In this document: one piece after another, positions 42,456 to 51,221 of the stretch | Position numbering within the stretch: position 1 is the stretch's first letter | Layout: every line of letters starts with the position of its first letter | Assembly: GCA_030432565.1 (NCBI GenBank) | Contig: JAUIGV010000009.1 | Span: 1-64,000, forward strand | Source of the DNA: Verrucomicrobiia bacterium | GTDB lineage: Bacteria > Verrucomicrobiota > Verrucomicrobiia > Verrucomicrobiales > Akkermansiaceae | Direction of reading: 5' to 3' | Length of the DNA: 64,000 nt | Made by a program: the position numbers and the translations under genes | The notes under the pieces: model-generated | Seen by the model: the letters and a program-made list of their open reading frames with translations, nothing else | Databases searched by the model: none | What the model was told of the DNA's origin: nothing

Positions 42456-43484
42456 ATGAAAAATCCTGCTATGAAAATCACAACAATCGGGCTGACAGCT
42501 CTTCTCGGTTCTCTCCTTGGCCTTTCGGCAATCGAGCGTCCGGGCGGGGATAAAACAACTGGGAAAACTCCTGCCCAGCCTAAGGGAGGAATCCTTGGAG
42601 ACGACCAAAAGGCTGATAAAGCTGACAAGGGAGATGGGGTCAAAGTGGCGCCCAAGCCGATGCCAATCGAGAAGGTAGCCTACCTTGGCGTTCGGGGAGA
42701 TGCGGCAAGCGAAGCTCTTCGCGCGCATCTTGAACTTGAGGGAGGCCTTTTGCTCAGCACGGTGAAGCCTACCAGTCCTGCGGGTCTGGCCGGTCTCAGC
42801 GAGCTGGACATTATCGTGTCGGTTGATGAGAACAAGCTCACCGATCAGGACTCGCTCCGCGAGGTCATTACCGGTTATAATCCCGGTGATGAAGTGACCT
42901 TGAAGATCATTCGTCGAGGAAAGACGATCGAGCAAAAGGTGACTCTCGGTGAAGCACCTGCCATCCGGAATTTCCCACCTCAAGCAATCATTCCCAATCC
43001 AGCGGCTGACATGAATCGTCTGCTGAACGAACAACTCCAGAATGCCTTGGGTGACCTCGGCAACGACAAGTTGCAGAAGGAGATGATGGAGCAGCTTGAG
43101 AAGGCGCTTGGCGGAAATGCCGGGGGCTTCAAGCAGTTCAAGTTTAATCTCGGGGGTGACATGCTCGATGAGAAGAATCTCAAGATGGGCTTCCGTGGAA
43201 TCGGCTCGATGAAGTTTGTCGATGAAGATGGATCGATTGAAATGAAGATGACCGATGGTCAGCGTGAACTTGTAATCCGGGACAAGGATGGAAATCTTCT
43301 CTTCGAGGGGCCTTACGATAACGACATCGACAAGGCTGCCGTGCCAGAGGAGTACCGTGAGCGAGTTGAACGGCTCGATAATAGTGGTAACGGAAATGGA
43401 TTTCGACTGCAACTGAACGGCCGCGACCTCCTTCAGAAACAGAAAGGTGGTCAGGAAGACGTTCCCGGAAAGAAGGGCGAGTAA
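42456..43484 (+). CDS. Exported PDZ-domain protein
   Basis: 342 residues from ATG 42456 (a second ATG at 42471 starts directly at the signal peptide and may be the true one). The signal peptide is MKITTIGLTALLGSLLGLSA. A PDZ domain spans about 80-165: AYLGVRGDAASEALR, then GLLLSTVKPTSPAGLAGLSELDIIVSVDE, DSLREVITGYNPGDEVTLKIIRRGK. The remainder is Asn/Gln/charged-rich without protease motifs. It is third in the ECF sigma operon and may present or sense periplasmic proteins for the anti-sigma factor; that is inferred. Confidence 0.8.
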   Translation: MKNPAMKITTIGLTALLGSLLGLSAIERPGGDKTTGKTPAQPKGGILGDDQKADKADKGDGVKVAPKPMPIEKVAYLGVRGDAASEALRAHLELEGGLLLSTVKPTSPAGLAGLSELDIIVSVDENKLTDQDSLREVITGYNPGDEVTLKIIRRGKTIEQKVTLGEAPAIRNFPPQAIIPNPAADMNRLLNEQLQNALGDLGNDKLQKEMMEQLEKALGGNAGGFKQFKFNLGGDMLDEKNLKMGFRGIGSMKFVDEDGSIEMKMTDGQRELVIRDKDGNLLFEGPYDNDIDKAAVPEEYRERVERLDNSGNGNGFRLQLNGRDLLQKQKGGQEDVPGKKGE

Positions 43485-43509
43485 GTTTCAAAGTCCTCTC
43501 AAAACTCTC

Positions 43510-43539
43510 AGCACCCCGGAAGCGGGGTGCTTTTTTTTT
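43510..43539. terminator. Bidirectional intrinsic terminator
   Basis: A 9-bp perfect stem (43510-43518 with 43523-43531), GAAG loop and a run of T. It lies between the convergent PDZ and rhodanese-like genes. Confidence 0.9.
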
Positions 43540-43542
43540 ACC

Positions 43543-44088
43543 TTAATCCATTTCAAGCCGGTAGCGGGGAATTGAGGAATCGACTTCCCTGGCGTAACGA
43601 TCAATTCCGCCATCGACTCCGTAGGTCCCGGTGAGCCCATGCCCCCGGAACCATGCGCAGTGATCGAGAACACTTCGTCCCTGATGATCAATCAGGATGA
43701 TTTTTTGATCAGGCTTCTTGTGGGCAAACAAGCTGTTTTGCAGTTCCTGGGTCATGAGTTGGGCTCCCGGCAGGGTAATTGCCTCGAACTCTTCGCGGGT
43801 CCGGGTGTCCAGAAGGACGAAGGGTTCATCGCCATCAAGCAGGGTTTTTAATTCTTCAGGCGAAATCAACATGCTGGCGTCGTGTTCCTGGCTTTCGACG
43901 AGGCATTGGAGGGCGGTGTCCAAATCGATCTCATGATTTTTGCAAACCTCCTCAAGAGTTTCATCGAGCTGGTAGGCGCAGGATTGGCAGCCCCCTATGT
44001 GGAAGGCGGAGAAGAGGGCTCTCCTTGCTCCCGGGTACTGGTCGAGAAGTGATTTCATGGTAAGGTCCGCGGTCATCTCAGCTGGCAT
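43543..44088 (-). CDS. DUF1858-like + inactive rhodanese domain protein
   Basis: 181 residues. The N-terminus (1-65) resembles DUF1858/ScdA-type helical domains with IGGCQSCAYQLDETLEEVC (C34, C37). About 75-165 is a rhodanese fold (FVLLDTRTREEFEAITLPGAQ), but the loop that should hold the catalytic Cys reads IDHQGRS, with Asp134 in place of Cys. Sulfurtransferase activity is therefore not expected. The CxxC part could bind a metal or Fe-S centre. It stands alone, facing the PDZ gene across a terminator. Confidence 0.8.
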   Translation of the reverse strand: MPAEMTADLTMKSLLDQYPGARRALFSAFHIGGCQSCAYQLDETLEEVCKNHEIDLDTALQCLVESQEHDASMLISPEELKTLLDGDEPFVLLDTRTREEFEAITLPGAQLMTQELQNSLFAHKKPDQKIILIDHQGRSVLDHCAWFRGHGLTGTYGVDGGIDRYAREVDSSIPRYRLEMD

Positions 44089-44183
44089 GGGCCAAAGATG
44101 ACAGAGAATCCCTTCGGGGAAAGAGGGGAGTTGAGACTTTCCAAGGGCGAAGACCTTTGACAGGCTTTCCCTAGGAAGAAGTC

Positions 44184-45011
44184 ATGGAACAAGAAGACCA
44201 AGAACCCAAAATTTACCTCCTGCCGAATTTAATGACGGCGGGCAATCTCTTGTGCGGATTTTTGGCGATCCTGACGATTTTTCAGGGGATGCAGGCTGAA
44301 GACCTCCTGGGGGATTTGGATTTTCACGAGAAAGCCATGATCTCGAAGGGATACTACGAGAAAGCGATGCTCTATATTTTCGGCTCGTGTCTTTTTGATC
44401 TTCTTGACGGGCGGCTTGCGAGGCTGGGAGGTCAGGAATCTCCCTTTGGTCAGGAGTTTGACTCGCTGGCTGATATGGTTTCGTTCGGTCTCGCGCCGGC
44501 GATGTTGGTCTCGCGTGCGGTTCTGGGTGATCTCCAATTGCCGGAAGTGTTTGACCCGAATGGAACGCGCGAGCGTGGATTGACCTGGGCGATAGCCTTT
44601 ATCTATTTGCTGTGTGGTGGAATCAGGCTGGCGCGATTTAATTGTCTCGCGAGGATCGGCTCGACCAGCGGTGACTTTCGGGGCATTCCCATTCCCATGG
44701 CGGCGGGTTTTGTGGCCTCATTGACCTTCATTATGATTAGTCTGGCTGAGAATGATCGTTCGCTGGGGCTTTGGTCCTACGTTTTGGCCGGAATGATTCT
44801 CGGGATTTCGATCTTAATGGTGAGCAACGTGCGCTACCCAAGTTTTAAAAAGATTGATCTCAAAACCAAAGCCAATGTTTGGACTCTCCTGGGATTTGCC
44901 CTGCTTTTGGGGCTTATTGTCAAGTGGACCGTTTATACTCCAGCCGCGATTTTCGTGGTTTATCTGGTTCTCCCGCTCTTCAGAGGAAAGAGGGCGGAGG
45001 TTAAAGGTTAG
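44184..45011 (+). CDS. pssA: CDP-diacylglycerol-serine O-phosphatidyltransferase
   Basis: 275 residues, an integral membrane enzyme making phosphatidylserine, the precursor of phosphatidylethanolamine. The CDP-alcohol phosphotransferase motif is complete: DLLDGRLARLGGQESPFGQEFDSLAD (read at about 72-97), preceded by YLLPNLMTAGNLLCGF. Hydrophobic helices fill the rest, ending in a basic tail. No psd is adjacent. A related phosphatidyltransferase (for example PgsA) is less likely given the N-terminal LPNLMTxxNLLCG form. Confidence 0.9.
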   Translation: MEQEDQEPKIYLLPNLMTAGNLLCGFLAILTIFQGMQAEDLLGDLDFHEKAMISKGYYEKAMLYIFGSCLFDLLDGRLARLGGQESPFGQEFDSLADMVSFGLAPAMLVSRAVLGDLQLPEVFDPNGTRERGLTWAIAFIYLLCGGIRLARFNCLARIGSTSGDFRGIPIPMAAGFVASLTFIMISLAENDRSLGLWSYVLAGMILGISILMVSNVRYPSFKKIDLKTKANVWTLLGFALLLGLIVKWTVYTPAAIFVVYLVLPLFRGKRAEVKG

Positions 45012-45046
45012 TTTTACATGAGTATCGACATTTTTTAAAAACTTCG

Positions 45047-45075
45047 TTGACTTAAGGGATTGCTGAGGATAAAAA
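45047..45075 (+). promoter_or_regulatory. Sigma-70-like promoter for the amidase gene
   Basis: TTGACT at 45047-45052, 17-bp spacer, and TAAAAA at 45070-45075, 19 bp before the amidase ATG. The -35 is near consensus; the -10 is weaker. The short leader leaves little room for other control. Confidence 0.5.
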
Positions 45076-45093
45076 GTCGCAAGTTTTGCGATT

Positions 45094-45909
45094 ATGAGGG
45101 TCCTTCGGCTAAAAAAATATCTAATTGGCGTCATGTTTGCCGTTTTTTCGTGTGCTCTGTCAATGGGACTGACGCACACCGTCAAGAAGGCTGAGAATCT
45201 CTATCGAATATCGCTTAAGTATGGAGTCTCGATGGAGAGTCTTGCGGCGTATAACGGGATTAAGGACAAGAATAGTTTGAGGGCCGGACAGGTGCTTAAA
45301 ATTCCCTCGAAAACGGTGAAGATTGCGACCCGGGTCTCGAATGTCAGCCCGCCGCCCAAATCCCAAACGGCGTCCAAGTCTCTCAGAGTCATTATTGATG
45401 CGGGCCATGGCGGCAAGGACCGGGGTGCGGTTTGGGGCGGAGTCCGGGAATCTGACCTTAATTTGAAGGTGGCTCGCCGCGTCGAAGCTTCCCTGAAGAG
45501 CAAGGGATATCCCGTCACCATGATTCGTCGCAGCGATGTTTTTGTGGACCTTCGTCGCCGGGCTGAGATCTCGAACAAATACCGCAACTGTATTTTTATT
45601 AGCATCCACTTCAACGCCACTCCTCACACGGGCGTCCGGGGAGCGGAAACGTTTTATGTCGGCAAGCGTGGCAGTTTTCTTGCGAAAAGCATTCAGAGTC
45701 ACCTTGTGAGTAACCTCAAAGTGCGAGATCGGGGATACAAATTCAAAAAGTTTTCCGTTCTCAGTCACACTCTTTGTCCCGCTGTTTTGGTGGAGTGCGG
45801 GTTTATCAGCAATTCGTATGAGCGTTCCCGTTGCAAAACTTCAAGTTATCAGGCCGCAGCAGCCCGGGCCATCGTTTCCGGAGTTGAACGCTACGACCGG
45901 ACTTACTAA
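45094..45909 (+). CDS. LysM N-acetylmuramoyl-L-alanine amidase
   Basis: 271 residues with a signal peptide (about 1-25). A LysM module at about 28-72 (HTVKKAENLYRISLKYGVSM; LRAGQVLKIPS) should bind peptidoglycan. Amidase_3 follows at about 95-268: IIDAGHGGKDRGA gives the first zinc His, ESDLNLKV the Glu, SIHFNA the second His, and VLVECGFISN the catalytic Glu. It cleaves the bond between MurNAc and L-Ala during cell separation. It is monocistronic with its own promoter. Confidence 0.93.
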   Translation: MRVLRLKKYLIGVMFAVFSCALSMGLTHTVKKAENLYRISLKYGVSMESLAAYNGIKDKNSLRAGQVLKIPSKTVKIATRVSNVSPPPKSQTASKSLRVIIDAGHGGKDRGAVWGGVRESDLNLKVARRVEASLKSKGYPVTMIRRSDVFVDLRRRAEISNKYRNCIFISIHFNATPHTGVRGAETFYVGKRGSFLAKSIQSHLVSNLKVRDRGYKFKKFSVLSHTLCPAVLVECGFISNSYERSRCKTSSYQAAAARAIVSGVERYDRTY

Positions 45910-46049
45910 GGATAGCCCTCGAGACAGCGTGTCGACGGGATCGTTTTCGCACCTGTGCCGGTCAGTAATGACGCTGGAGCGATTTTTTTCCCGGTGAAAA
46001 AGTGATTTTGCCGGATTGGCTAAGTTGAACTCGCTGCTAGACTTCCGGT

Positions 46050-47663
46050 ATGGCCAGTCGGAGAAGTCGCAAATCAAAAGCGCGCAAGGCGCAGAGTCGC
46101 AAGTCTCGCAAGAGAGGGTCGATGAAGTGGGTGTATTTTGCAGGGGGGATTTTTGCGCTTTTAATTTTGGCCGGATTGATCGTTGGATACAACTCGGTTC
46201 GAAGCTATTTGCGAAGTGATGAATTCAGGTTGATGCTCGGCGAGGAGGTCGGTTACGAACTTAATGGAGATGCCGAACTTTCAATTTTCCAGTGGGATGG
46301 TTGGAGCGTGAAGACCGACAACTTTGCCTTCAAGGGGTTGAATGGCATGCGGAATATCAATGCGCGGGGCATTGACGCCCAAGTGGATATTGGAGCGGTT
46401 TGGAGCGGAGTTTATCGCATAGAGAACGTACATCTGCGCGAACTTGAATTCATAGGTGATTTTCGGGACGATCCTAACCGCGAGATGGTCTTCAAAGAGC
46501 GTCCGGTGAAGGAGAAGAGTTTTTGGGATCCCTTTCTGCCTGAATCTCTCGAAGTGACGGGGGTTGATGTCGCGTCCGTGAATGGGTCGGTCGCAACGGA
46601 TGGTGGGATTTGGGCGTGGGAAAATGCTTCGGCTAAAATCCGGCCTGGTTCCACGAAGGAAGTTTTCGATATCTCGTTAGCTGGCGGTGAAATCTCAACT
46701 CCCATGCCACTGGCGGAAAGGGTAACCCTGCGCACAGCAAAGGGCCGTTATTCGGGGGATCGTTTTTACCTGCTCTCTTCTGAAATTAACGTGCTGGAGA
46801 ACGGTTTGATGACGGCGGAGGGGGATTTTGGGATCGACGATGGCAGATGGCAGTTTCGGGGGGAAGTGACCGGTTCCCGGATCCAGGAAGTCGTGGCTGA
46901 GGACTGGAAACAGCGTCTCATGGGGCCGCTTGATCTTTCCTTCGAAGCGACCGGAAAGCCTGACTCCCAAACCCGGGTAACCGGCCATCTTAGAATTAAG
47001 GATGGAATGCTCACGGCCCTTCCGGTGCTCGACACTATCGCGGCTTACGCCAACACCTCGCGCTTTCGTCGGCTGGCTCTGAATGAAGCAAGTCTGGACT
47101 TCGAAAAAGTCGGGGAGAACATCGAGCTTACCAATATTATTTTGTCCAGCGAGGGGTTGGTCCGGCTTGAAGGGGTGATGGAGATTGAAGGGAGTCAGAT
47201 CCTCAAGGGAGACTTCCGCGTCGGAATTACTCCGGGGACTTTGGCTCACCTTCCGGGTGCCGAGACCAAAGTCTTTAGCCGTGGCGATTTGGGGCTTTTA
47301 TGGACTCCGCTCAAAATAAGCGGCACGCTCGACGCTCCCCAGGAAGATCTGAGCGATCGCTTGATTGCAGCGGCCAAGGAACGGATGTTTGAGTTGCTTC
47401 CCGGGATCGGAGAATATGCGCTTAAGTTCACCGGGAAGCCGATCGGAGAATCGACCAAGGCAACCCTTGAAGAAGAGGGTGTGATTCTTGGGCTGGGGAA
47501 GACGGCCCTGGAAAAGGCCTCTGACCTTCTCAACCCCGATAGCACTGATACTCCGGCCGCAGTGATCGAAGGAGGCGGGGGTGTCATTGAGAAGGGGACC
47601 GGAACGATCAAGAAAGGGGTCGGGGCCATTTTTGACATTTTCGGGCGACCAATCCCAAAGTGA
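46050..47663 (+). CDS. AsmA-like inner-membrane-anchored protein
   Basis: 537 residues. The first 24 are very basic (RRSRKSKARKAQSRKSRKRG), then one transmembrane helix at about 26-48 (WVYFAGGIFALLILAGLIVG). The remaining periplasmic part has the repeated beta-strand pattern of AsmA proteins (LSIFQWDGWSVKTDNFAFKG; ARGIDAQVDIGAVWSG; LTGHL-like VTGHLRIKDGML). AsmA-like proteins are thought to move phospholipids to the outer membrane. The C-terminus is Gly/Val-rich. The next gene follows after 18 bp. Confidence 0.75.
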   Translation: MASRRSRKSKARKAQSRKSRKRGSMKWVYFAGGIFALLILAGLIVGYNSVRSYLRSDEFRLMLGEEVGYELNGDAELSIFQWDGWSVKTDNFAFKGLNGMRNINARGIDAQVDIGAVWSGVYRIENVHLRELEFIGDFRDDPNREMVFKERPVKEKSFWDPFLPESLEVTGVDVASVNGSVATDGGIWAWENASAKIRPGSTKEVFDISLAGGEISTPMPLAERVTLRTAKGRYSGDRFYLLSSEINVLENGLMTAEGDFGIDDGRWQFRGEVTGSRIQEVVAEDWKQRLMGPLDLSFEATGKPDSQTRVTGHLRIKDGMLTALPVLDTIAAYANTSRFRRLALNEASLDFEKVGENIELTNIILSSEGLVRLEGVMEIEGSQILKGDFRVGITPGTLAHLPGAETKVFSRGDLGLLWTPLKISGTLDAPQEDLSDRLIAAAKERMFELLPGIGEYALKFTGKPIGESTKATLEEEGVILGLGKTALEKASDLLNPDSTDTPAAVIEGGGGVIEKGTGTIKKGVGAIFDIFGRPIPK

Positions 47664-47681
47664 GGTTAGGGTGGCATCCAT

Positions 47682-48173
47682 ATGAAGGTTCACTCGCTTT
47701 CGCAAGAACAGACGATTCCAATTTCGATTGAGGAGGCGTGGCGGTTTTTTTCAAGTCCCCGAAACCTCGAGGCAATGACACCTCCCGAGATGGGGTTCAA
47801 GATTGTTTCACTTCCATCTGAAACTCTGTATGAAGGCGAAATTATTCAGTATTCGGTCAAGGCCTTTCCCGGGATCTGGATCCCGTGGGTTTCGGAGATC
47901 AAGTCCCTAAAAAAGGGCGAAAGCTTCGTGGATGATCAAATTTCGGGTCCATTCAAGTTTTGGCACCACCGTCATTCCTTTGAGGAAACGGAGTGCGGGA
48001 CGGTGGTGCAAGATCTCATCCATTACTCGGTCGGCTTTGGCATCTTTGGCGAACTGGCCAGAGCCTTGGTGGTGAAAAACCAATTGGCGAGGATGTTCGA
48101 ACATCGTCGAGAGGTTCTTGAAGAGAAGTTTGGAAGGGTCACTCGGTCTCCTCAACAAACTGAGGGTCGGTGA
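47682..48173 (+). CDS. SRPBCC ligand-binding protein
   Basis: 163 residues. It has the START-like fold marks EEAWRFFSSPRNLEAMTPPEMGF near the N-terminus and FEHRREVLEEKFG at the C-terminal helix, the form often labelled 'SRPBCC / cell division inhibitor'. A hydrophobic ligand pocket is expected; ligand unknown. It ends inside the 3' end of the convergent di-haem peroxidase gene (35-bp overlap). Confidence 0.85.
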   Translation: MKVHSLSQEQTIPISIEEAWRFFSSPRNLEAMTPPEMGFKIVSLPSETLYEGEIIQYSVKAFPGIWIPWVSEIKSLKKGESFVDDQISGPFKFWHHRHSFEETECGTVVQDLIHYSVGFGIFGELARALVVKNQLARMFEHRREVLEEKFGRVTRSPQQTEGR

Positions 48174-49173
48174 GTGTTTCCAGGAAGGCGGTGAGCGCCT
48201 TCTTCTCCCCGTCGTCCAATTCGAGGCCTTGCTTCTTAAGTTTTGGGTCCAGCGTAGGTGATTGATGGAGGGGGGAATTGTAGTGTTCGATCACGTCCGC
48301 GAGCTTCTCCAAACGCCCATCGTGCATGTACGGTGAAGTAAGGGCGATATTGCGGAGGCTTGGGGTCGTAAAGAGTAGCTTGTCCTCCTCGTTCCCTGTG
48401 ATTTTGTATCTCCCGAGGTCGTTCAAATCCCGTGCCGGTTTCAGGCCGTTGTTGCGGTAGGCAAAGTCGCTGAAATGAGGGCCGCTATGGCATTCAAAAC
48501 ACCCGGCGCCTCCTTTGTCGTGACGGGTGAAGAAGAGCTTGCGACCTTGGTCTTCCAGCGGGCTGAATTGAGCCTTCCCTTCGAGAACACGGTCAAATTT
48601 TGAGTCTCCGCTGACAATGGTCAGAAGATAGTTTTCCAGAGCCAGCGCAAGCGTCTCGCTGGTAATTCGGCCGGAGCCATAGGCTTTCTCAAAATCCTCG
48701 CGGTAGGATTTCTGGCGGTTGAGTCGGAAGATCACCCGGTCTAGATTAGCGGCCATCTCGAGATGGTCCTGAATTGGTTGCAGGACTTGCTCGCGAACGG
48801 TCTTGGCGCGACCATCCCAGAAAAAGTGGTCTTTCCATGCCAGATTGAAGATCGGAGGGGAATTCCGTTTTCCGAGGCGACCTTCAAAGCCGCGGGACAA
48901 ATCGACATCGTCGCTGAAGGCGAATTCGGCGACGTGGCAACCAGCACACGAAACGGTTCCATCGATGGAAAGAATGGTGTCATGAAACAGCCGTTCTCCC
49001 AGGTTGGCCCTCTCTTTGGTAAGCGCGTTGTCCTTGGGAAGGGAGGGCTCTCCAAATTTCCGGGGGTAGGCCAGCTTTACCGAAGTGGAGCCCTGCGGTG
49101 GTTCCCGATCTGCTTTTAAGAGAGAGAGACCGATCAACAAAGTTGCGGTTGCGGCAATTCCCTTCCGAATCAT
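48139..49173 (-). CDS. Di-haem cytochrome c peroxidase (MauG/CcpA family)
   Basis: 344 residues from ATG 49173, where the signal sequence begins (MIRKGIAATATLLIGLSLLKA); the 30-residue upstream extension is dropped. Two haem c sites are present: C76-x-x-C79-H80 (CAGCH) and C225-x-x-C228-H229 (CFECH). SPYMHDGRL near residue 295 holds a possible distal Met ligand. Such periplasmic proteins reduce hydrogen peroxide or oxidise protein side chains. The stop overlaps the SRPBCC gene by 35 bp on the opposite strand. It is divergent from the NHL-repeat gene. Confidence 0.92.
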   Translation of the reverse strand: MIRKGIAATATLLIGLSLLKADREPPQGSTSVKLAYPRKFGEPSLPKDNALTKERANLGERLFHDTILSIDGTVSCAGCHVAEFAFSDDVDLSRGFEGRLGKRNSPPIFNLAWKDHFFWDGRAKTVREQVLQPIQDHLEMAANLDRVIFRLNRQKSYREDFEKAYGSGRITSETLALALENYLLTIVSGDSKFDRVLEGKAQFSPLEDQGRKLFFTRHDKGGAGCFECHSGPHFSDFAYRNNGLKPARDLNDLGRYKITGNEEDKLLFTTPSLRNIALTSPYMHDGRLEKLADVIEHYNSPLHQSPTLDPKLKKQGLELDDGEKKALTAFLETLTDPQFVEETE

Positions 49174-49327
49174 GCGTAACAAATAGCACAGAAGCGTGGG
49201 ATTGATGACAAAAAATCCGCTGGGGCGGCGGGAAGACGGGCGCAATCTTCGCTTGCAAACCACACTCTCTTCAAAGGCTCATTTTTTTTCTTTTCGCCGA
49301 CAAGATGTCAGACACCATTCCGGGGTC

Positions 49328-50347
49328 ATGAAACAACCACCCGCCCTGCTCGTGGCTCTGCTTCTTACTTCTCCTCTCGATGCCCATGAGGGTCACCATC
49401 ATGGAGACGGGGTGGGGGCGATCATCACCACCGCCACGGTAACAGGTTCCGGGGCACACGAATATGTCACGGTTCCGGGGTGGGGTGCTCCTCCGAACGG
49501 AGAAAATATCGGCCCGTTGCATGGCGACCTTGCCGTTGATAAAGCAGGGAATGTTTACGTTGCCACCACTGTTGAACCGGGAATCGCGGTGTTTGATCGT
49601 TTTGGGAACTACTGCCGGTCACTGAAGGAAGGCCTGGCCGGAATGCACTCTCTTACCATGGTGACCGAAGGAGACATGCAATTTATCTGGGGATCACAGC
49701 TAAAAAAAAATCGCGCGGTCAAATTTGATCTTGAGGGGAATATTGTCTCGATTCTTCCGAACGAGAAAACCGGGGAGCTCGAAGGTGGAATTGGCGGGCT
49801 GACCGAGCTGTTGGTCGGACCGGATGGACACATTTACTTACTCATGGGATATGGATCGAAAAAAATCCACAAGCTGAAGTCTGATGGAACTCTTGTGAAA
49901 ACCTACGGGGGCAGGGGCACTGGCAAGGATCGCTTTAAATCTTGTCACGGGGCCGGAATCGACCACCGCTATGGTGAGCCCCGTCTTCTCGTTTGCGATC
50001 GCGATGGGCGGCGCATGATTCACCTCACCATGGACTTGAATTGGATCGGAATTTACGGCGAGACTCCGATGCGTCGTCCGGCCGATGTGGCTCTACGGGG
50101 CGATTTTGCGGCTGTGGCCGAGTTTGAAGGACGGGTCGTTCTTATGGACAAGGCCGGCAAGGTTGTCTCGGTACTTTTGGATAACCCGGACCGGAATCAG
50201 TGGGCAATGGAGCGAATCCCGGCTGAAGAACTTCACGACAATGCCTTCACCGCACCTCACGGCATCAAGTGGGGGGCGCAGGGGCAAATCTACGTGACCG
50301 AGCACTCTAATGCGGGCCGCCTGATTGCCCTTTTTCCTAAAAAATAA
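49328..50347 (+). CDS. Secreted six-bladed beta-propeller (NHL-like) protein
   Basis: 339 residues from ATG 49328; the first 44 codons of the open frame overlap the divergent peroxidase promoter and are not used. The signal peptide ends at LDAHEG, followed by a short His-rich stretch (HEGHHHGDG) that may bind metal. NHL-type blades follow: LAVDKAGNVYVATTVEPG, ELLVGPDGHIYLLMGYG, HGIKWGAQGQIYVTEH. The function is unknown; similar proteins sit beside haem proteins, as here. It is 15 bp before the MBL hydrolase gene. Confidence 0.8.
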   Translation: MKQPPALLVALLLTSPLDAHEGHHHGDGVGAIITTATVTGSGAHEYVTVPGWGAPPNGENIGPLHGDLAVDKAGNVYVATTVEPGIAVFDRFGNYCRSLKEGLAGMHSLTMVTEGDMQFIWGSQLKKNRAVKFDLEGNIVSILPNEKTGELEGGIGGLTELLVGPDGHIYLLMGYGSKKIHKLKSDGTLVKTYGGRGTGKDRFKSCHGAGIDHRYGEPRLLVCDRDGRRMIHLTMDLNWIGIYGETPMRRPADVALRGDFAAVAEFEGRVVLMDKAGKVVSVLLDNPDRNQWAMERIPAEELHDNAFTAPHGIKWGAQGQIYVTEHSNAGRLIALFPKK

Positions 50348-50362
50348 ACTCTCATTAAAATT

Positions 50363-51199
50363 ATGATCGAACTTGAAGACTTTTTTGAAGACGTCATCGG
50401 CAAAACTCTCAAAGGCACAGGAATGGCCGATGGGGTCTTGTCATTTCTTACCAACGTGGATCCGGAAACCATCGCCAAGCTGAAAGACGGTGAGTTCGAT
50501 GAAGCGGCGGTCCGTGCCATTGCTCCGGCGCTCGGACTTGATGCCGATAGTCTGGTGGAGCTTGGAAAGCGGGCGTGGCAGCCCGAACCGGTCGAACTCG
50601 ATGGACTCCGGCAGTCCAATACCGTATTCGATCCCGATCCTGACGACATGATGACCGTGAATTCCTACCTCGTTTGGGATCCCCAGACCCGGGAAGCGGC
50701 CCTTTTTGACACAGGCGCGGACGCCGGACCCGCCCTGGAGATGGTGAAGGAGCTCGGACTTGAGCTGAAAACGCTCTTTATCACGCACTCCCATATCGAT
50801 CATATTATTGATCGCGAAAAGGTGGTCGCGGCTCACCCTGAAATTCGTGTTTTGGTGAATGCCAAAGAGCCTGTTGCCGGAGCAGAACGATTTGCGGTTG
50901 GCGACACTTTTTCCATTGGAACTCTTCGGGTTACCACCCGCCTGACCTGGGGCCATTCGCCCGCTGGAACCACCTATGTGGTCAATGGTCTCGCTCGCCC
51001 CGTAGCCATTGTTGGTGATGCTCTTTTTGCCCAGTCGATGGGCGGAGGCGTGATCTCCTTTAAGGATGCTCTTGCCACCAACCGGTCAGAGATTTTTACT
51101 CTCGAAGATCAAACCGTCGTTTGTCCCGGACACGGACCGATGACCTCGGTGGGCGAGGAAAAAGCCCACAATCCATTTTTCCCGGAATTCAAATCATAA
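50363..51199 (+). CDS. MBL-fold hydrolase with N-terminal helical domain
   Basis: 278 residues. The metallo-beta-lactamase core is clear: NSYLVWDPQTREAALFDTG (about 100-118), THSHIDHI with H142, H144, D146 and H147, LTWGHSPAGTTYVV (third His), GDALFAQS (bridging Asp) and PGHGPMTSV. It resembles glyoxalase II-like enzymes. About 1-75 is an extra helical stretch (DPETIAKLKDGEFDEAAVRAIAPAL) that looks like a Cro/XRE helix-turn-helix. It is 22 bp before the dehydrogenase gene, so small-molecule detoxification or salvage is plausible but unproven. Confidence 0.85.
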   Translation: MIELEDFFEDVIGKTLKGTGMADGVLSFLTNVDPETIAKLKDGEFDEAAVRAIAPALGLDADSLVELGKRAWQPEPVELDGLRQSNTVFDPDPDDMMTVNSYLVWDPQTREAALFDTGADAGPALEMVKELGLELKTLFITHSHIDHIIDREKVVAAHPEIRVLVNAKEPVAGAERFAVGDTFSIGTLRVTTRLTWGHSPAGTTYVVNGLARPVAIVGDALFAQSMGGGVISFKDALATNRSEIFTLEDQTVVCPGHGPMTSVGEEKAHNPFFPEFKS

Positions 51200-51221
51200 C
51201 CACCCAACCCAACAAAATATA

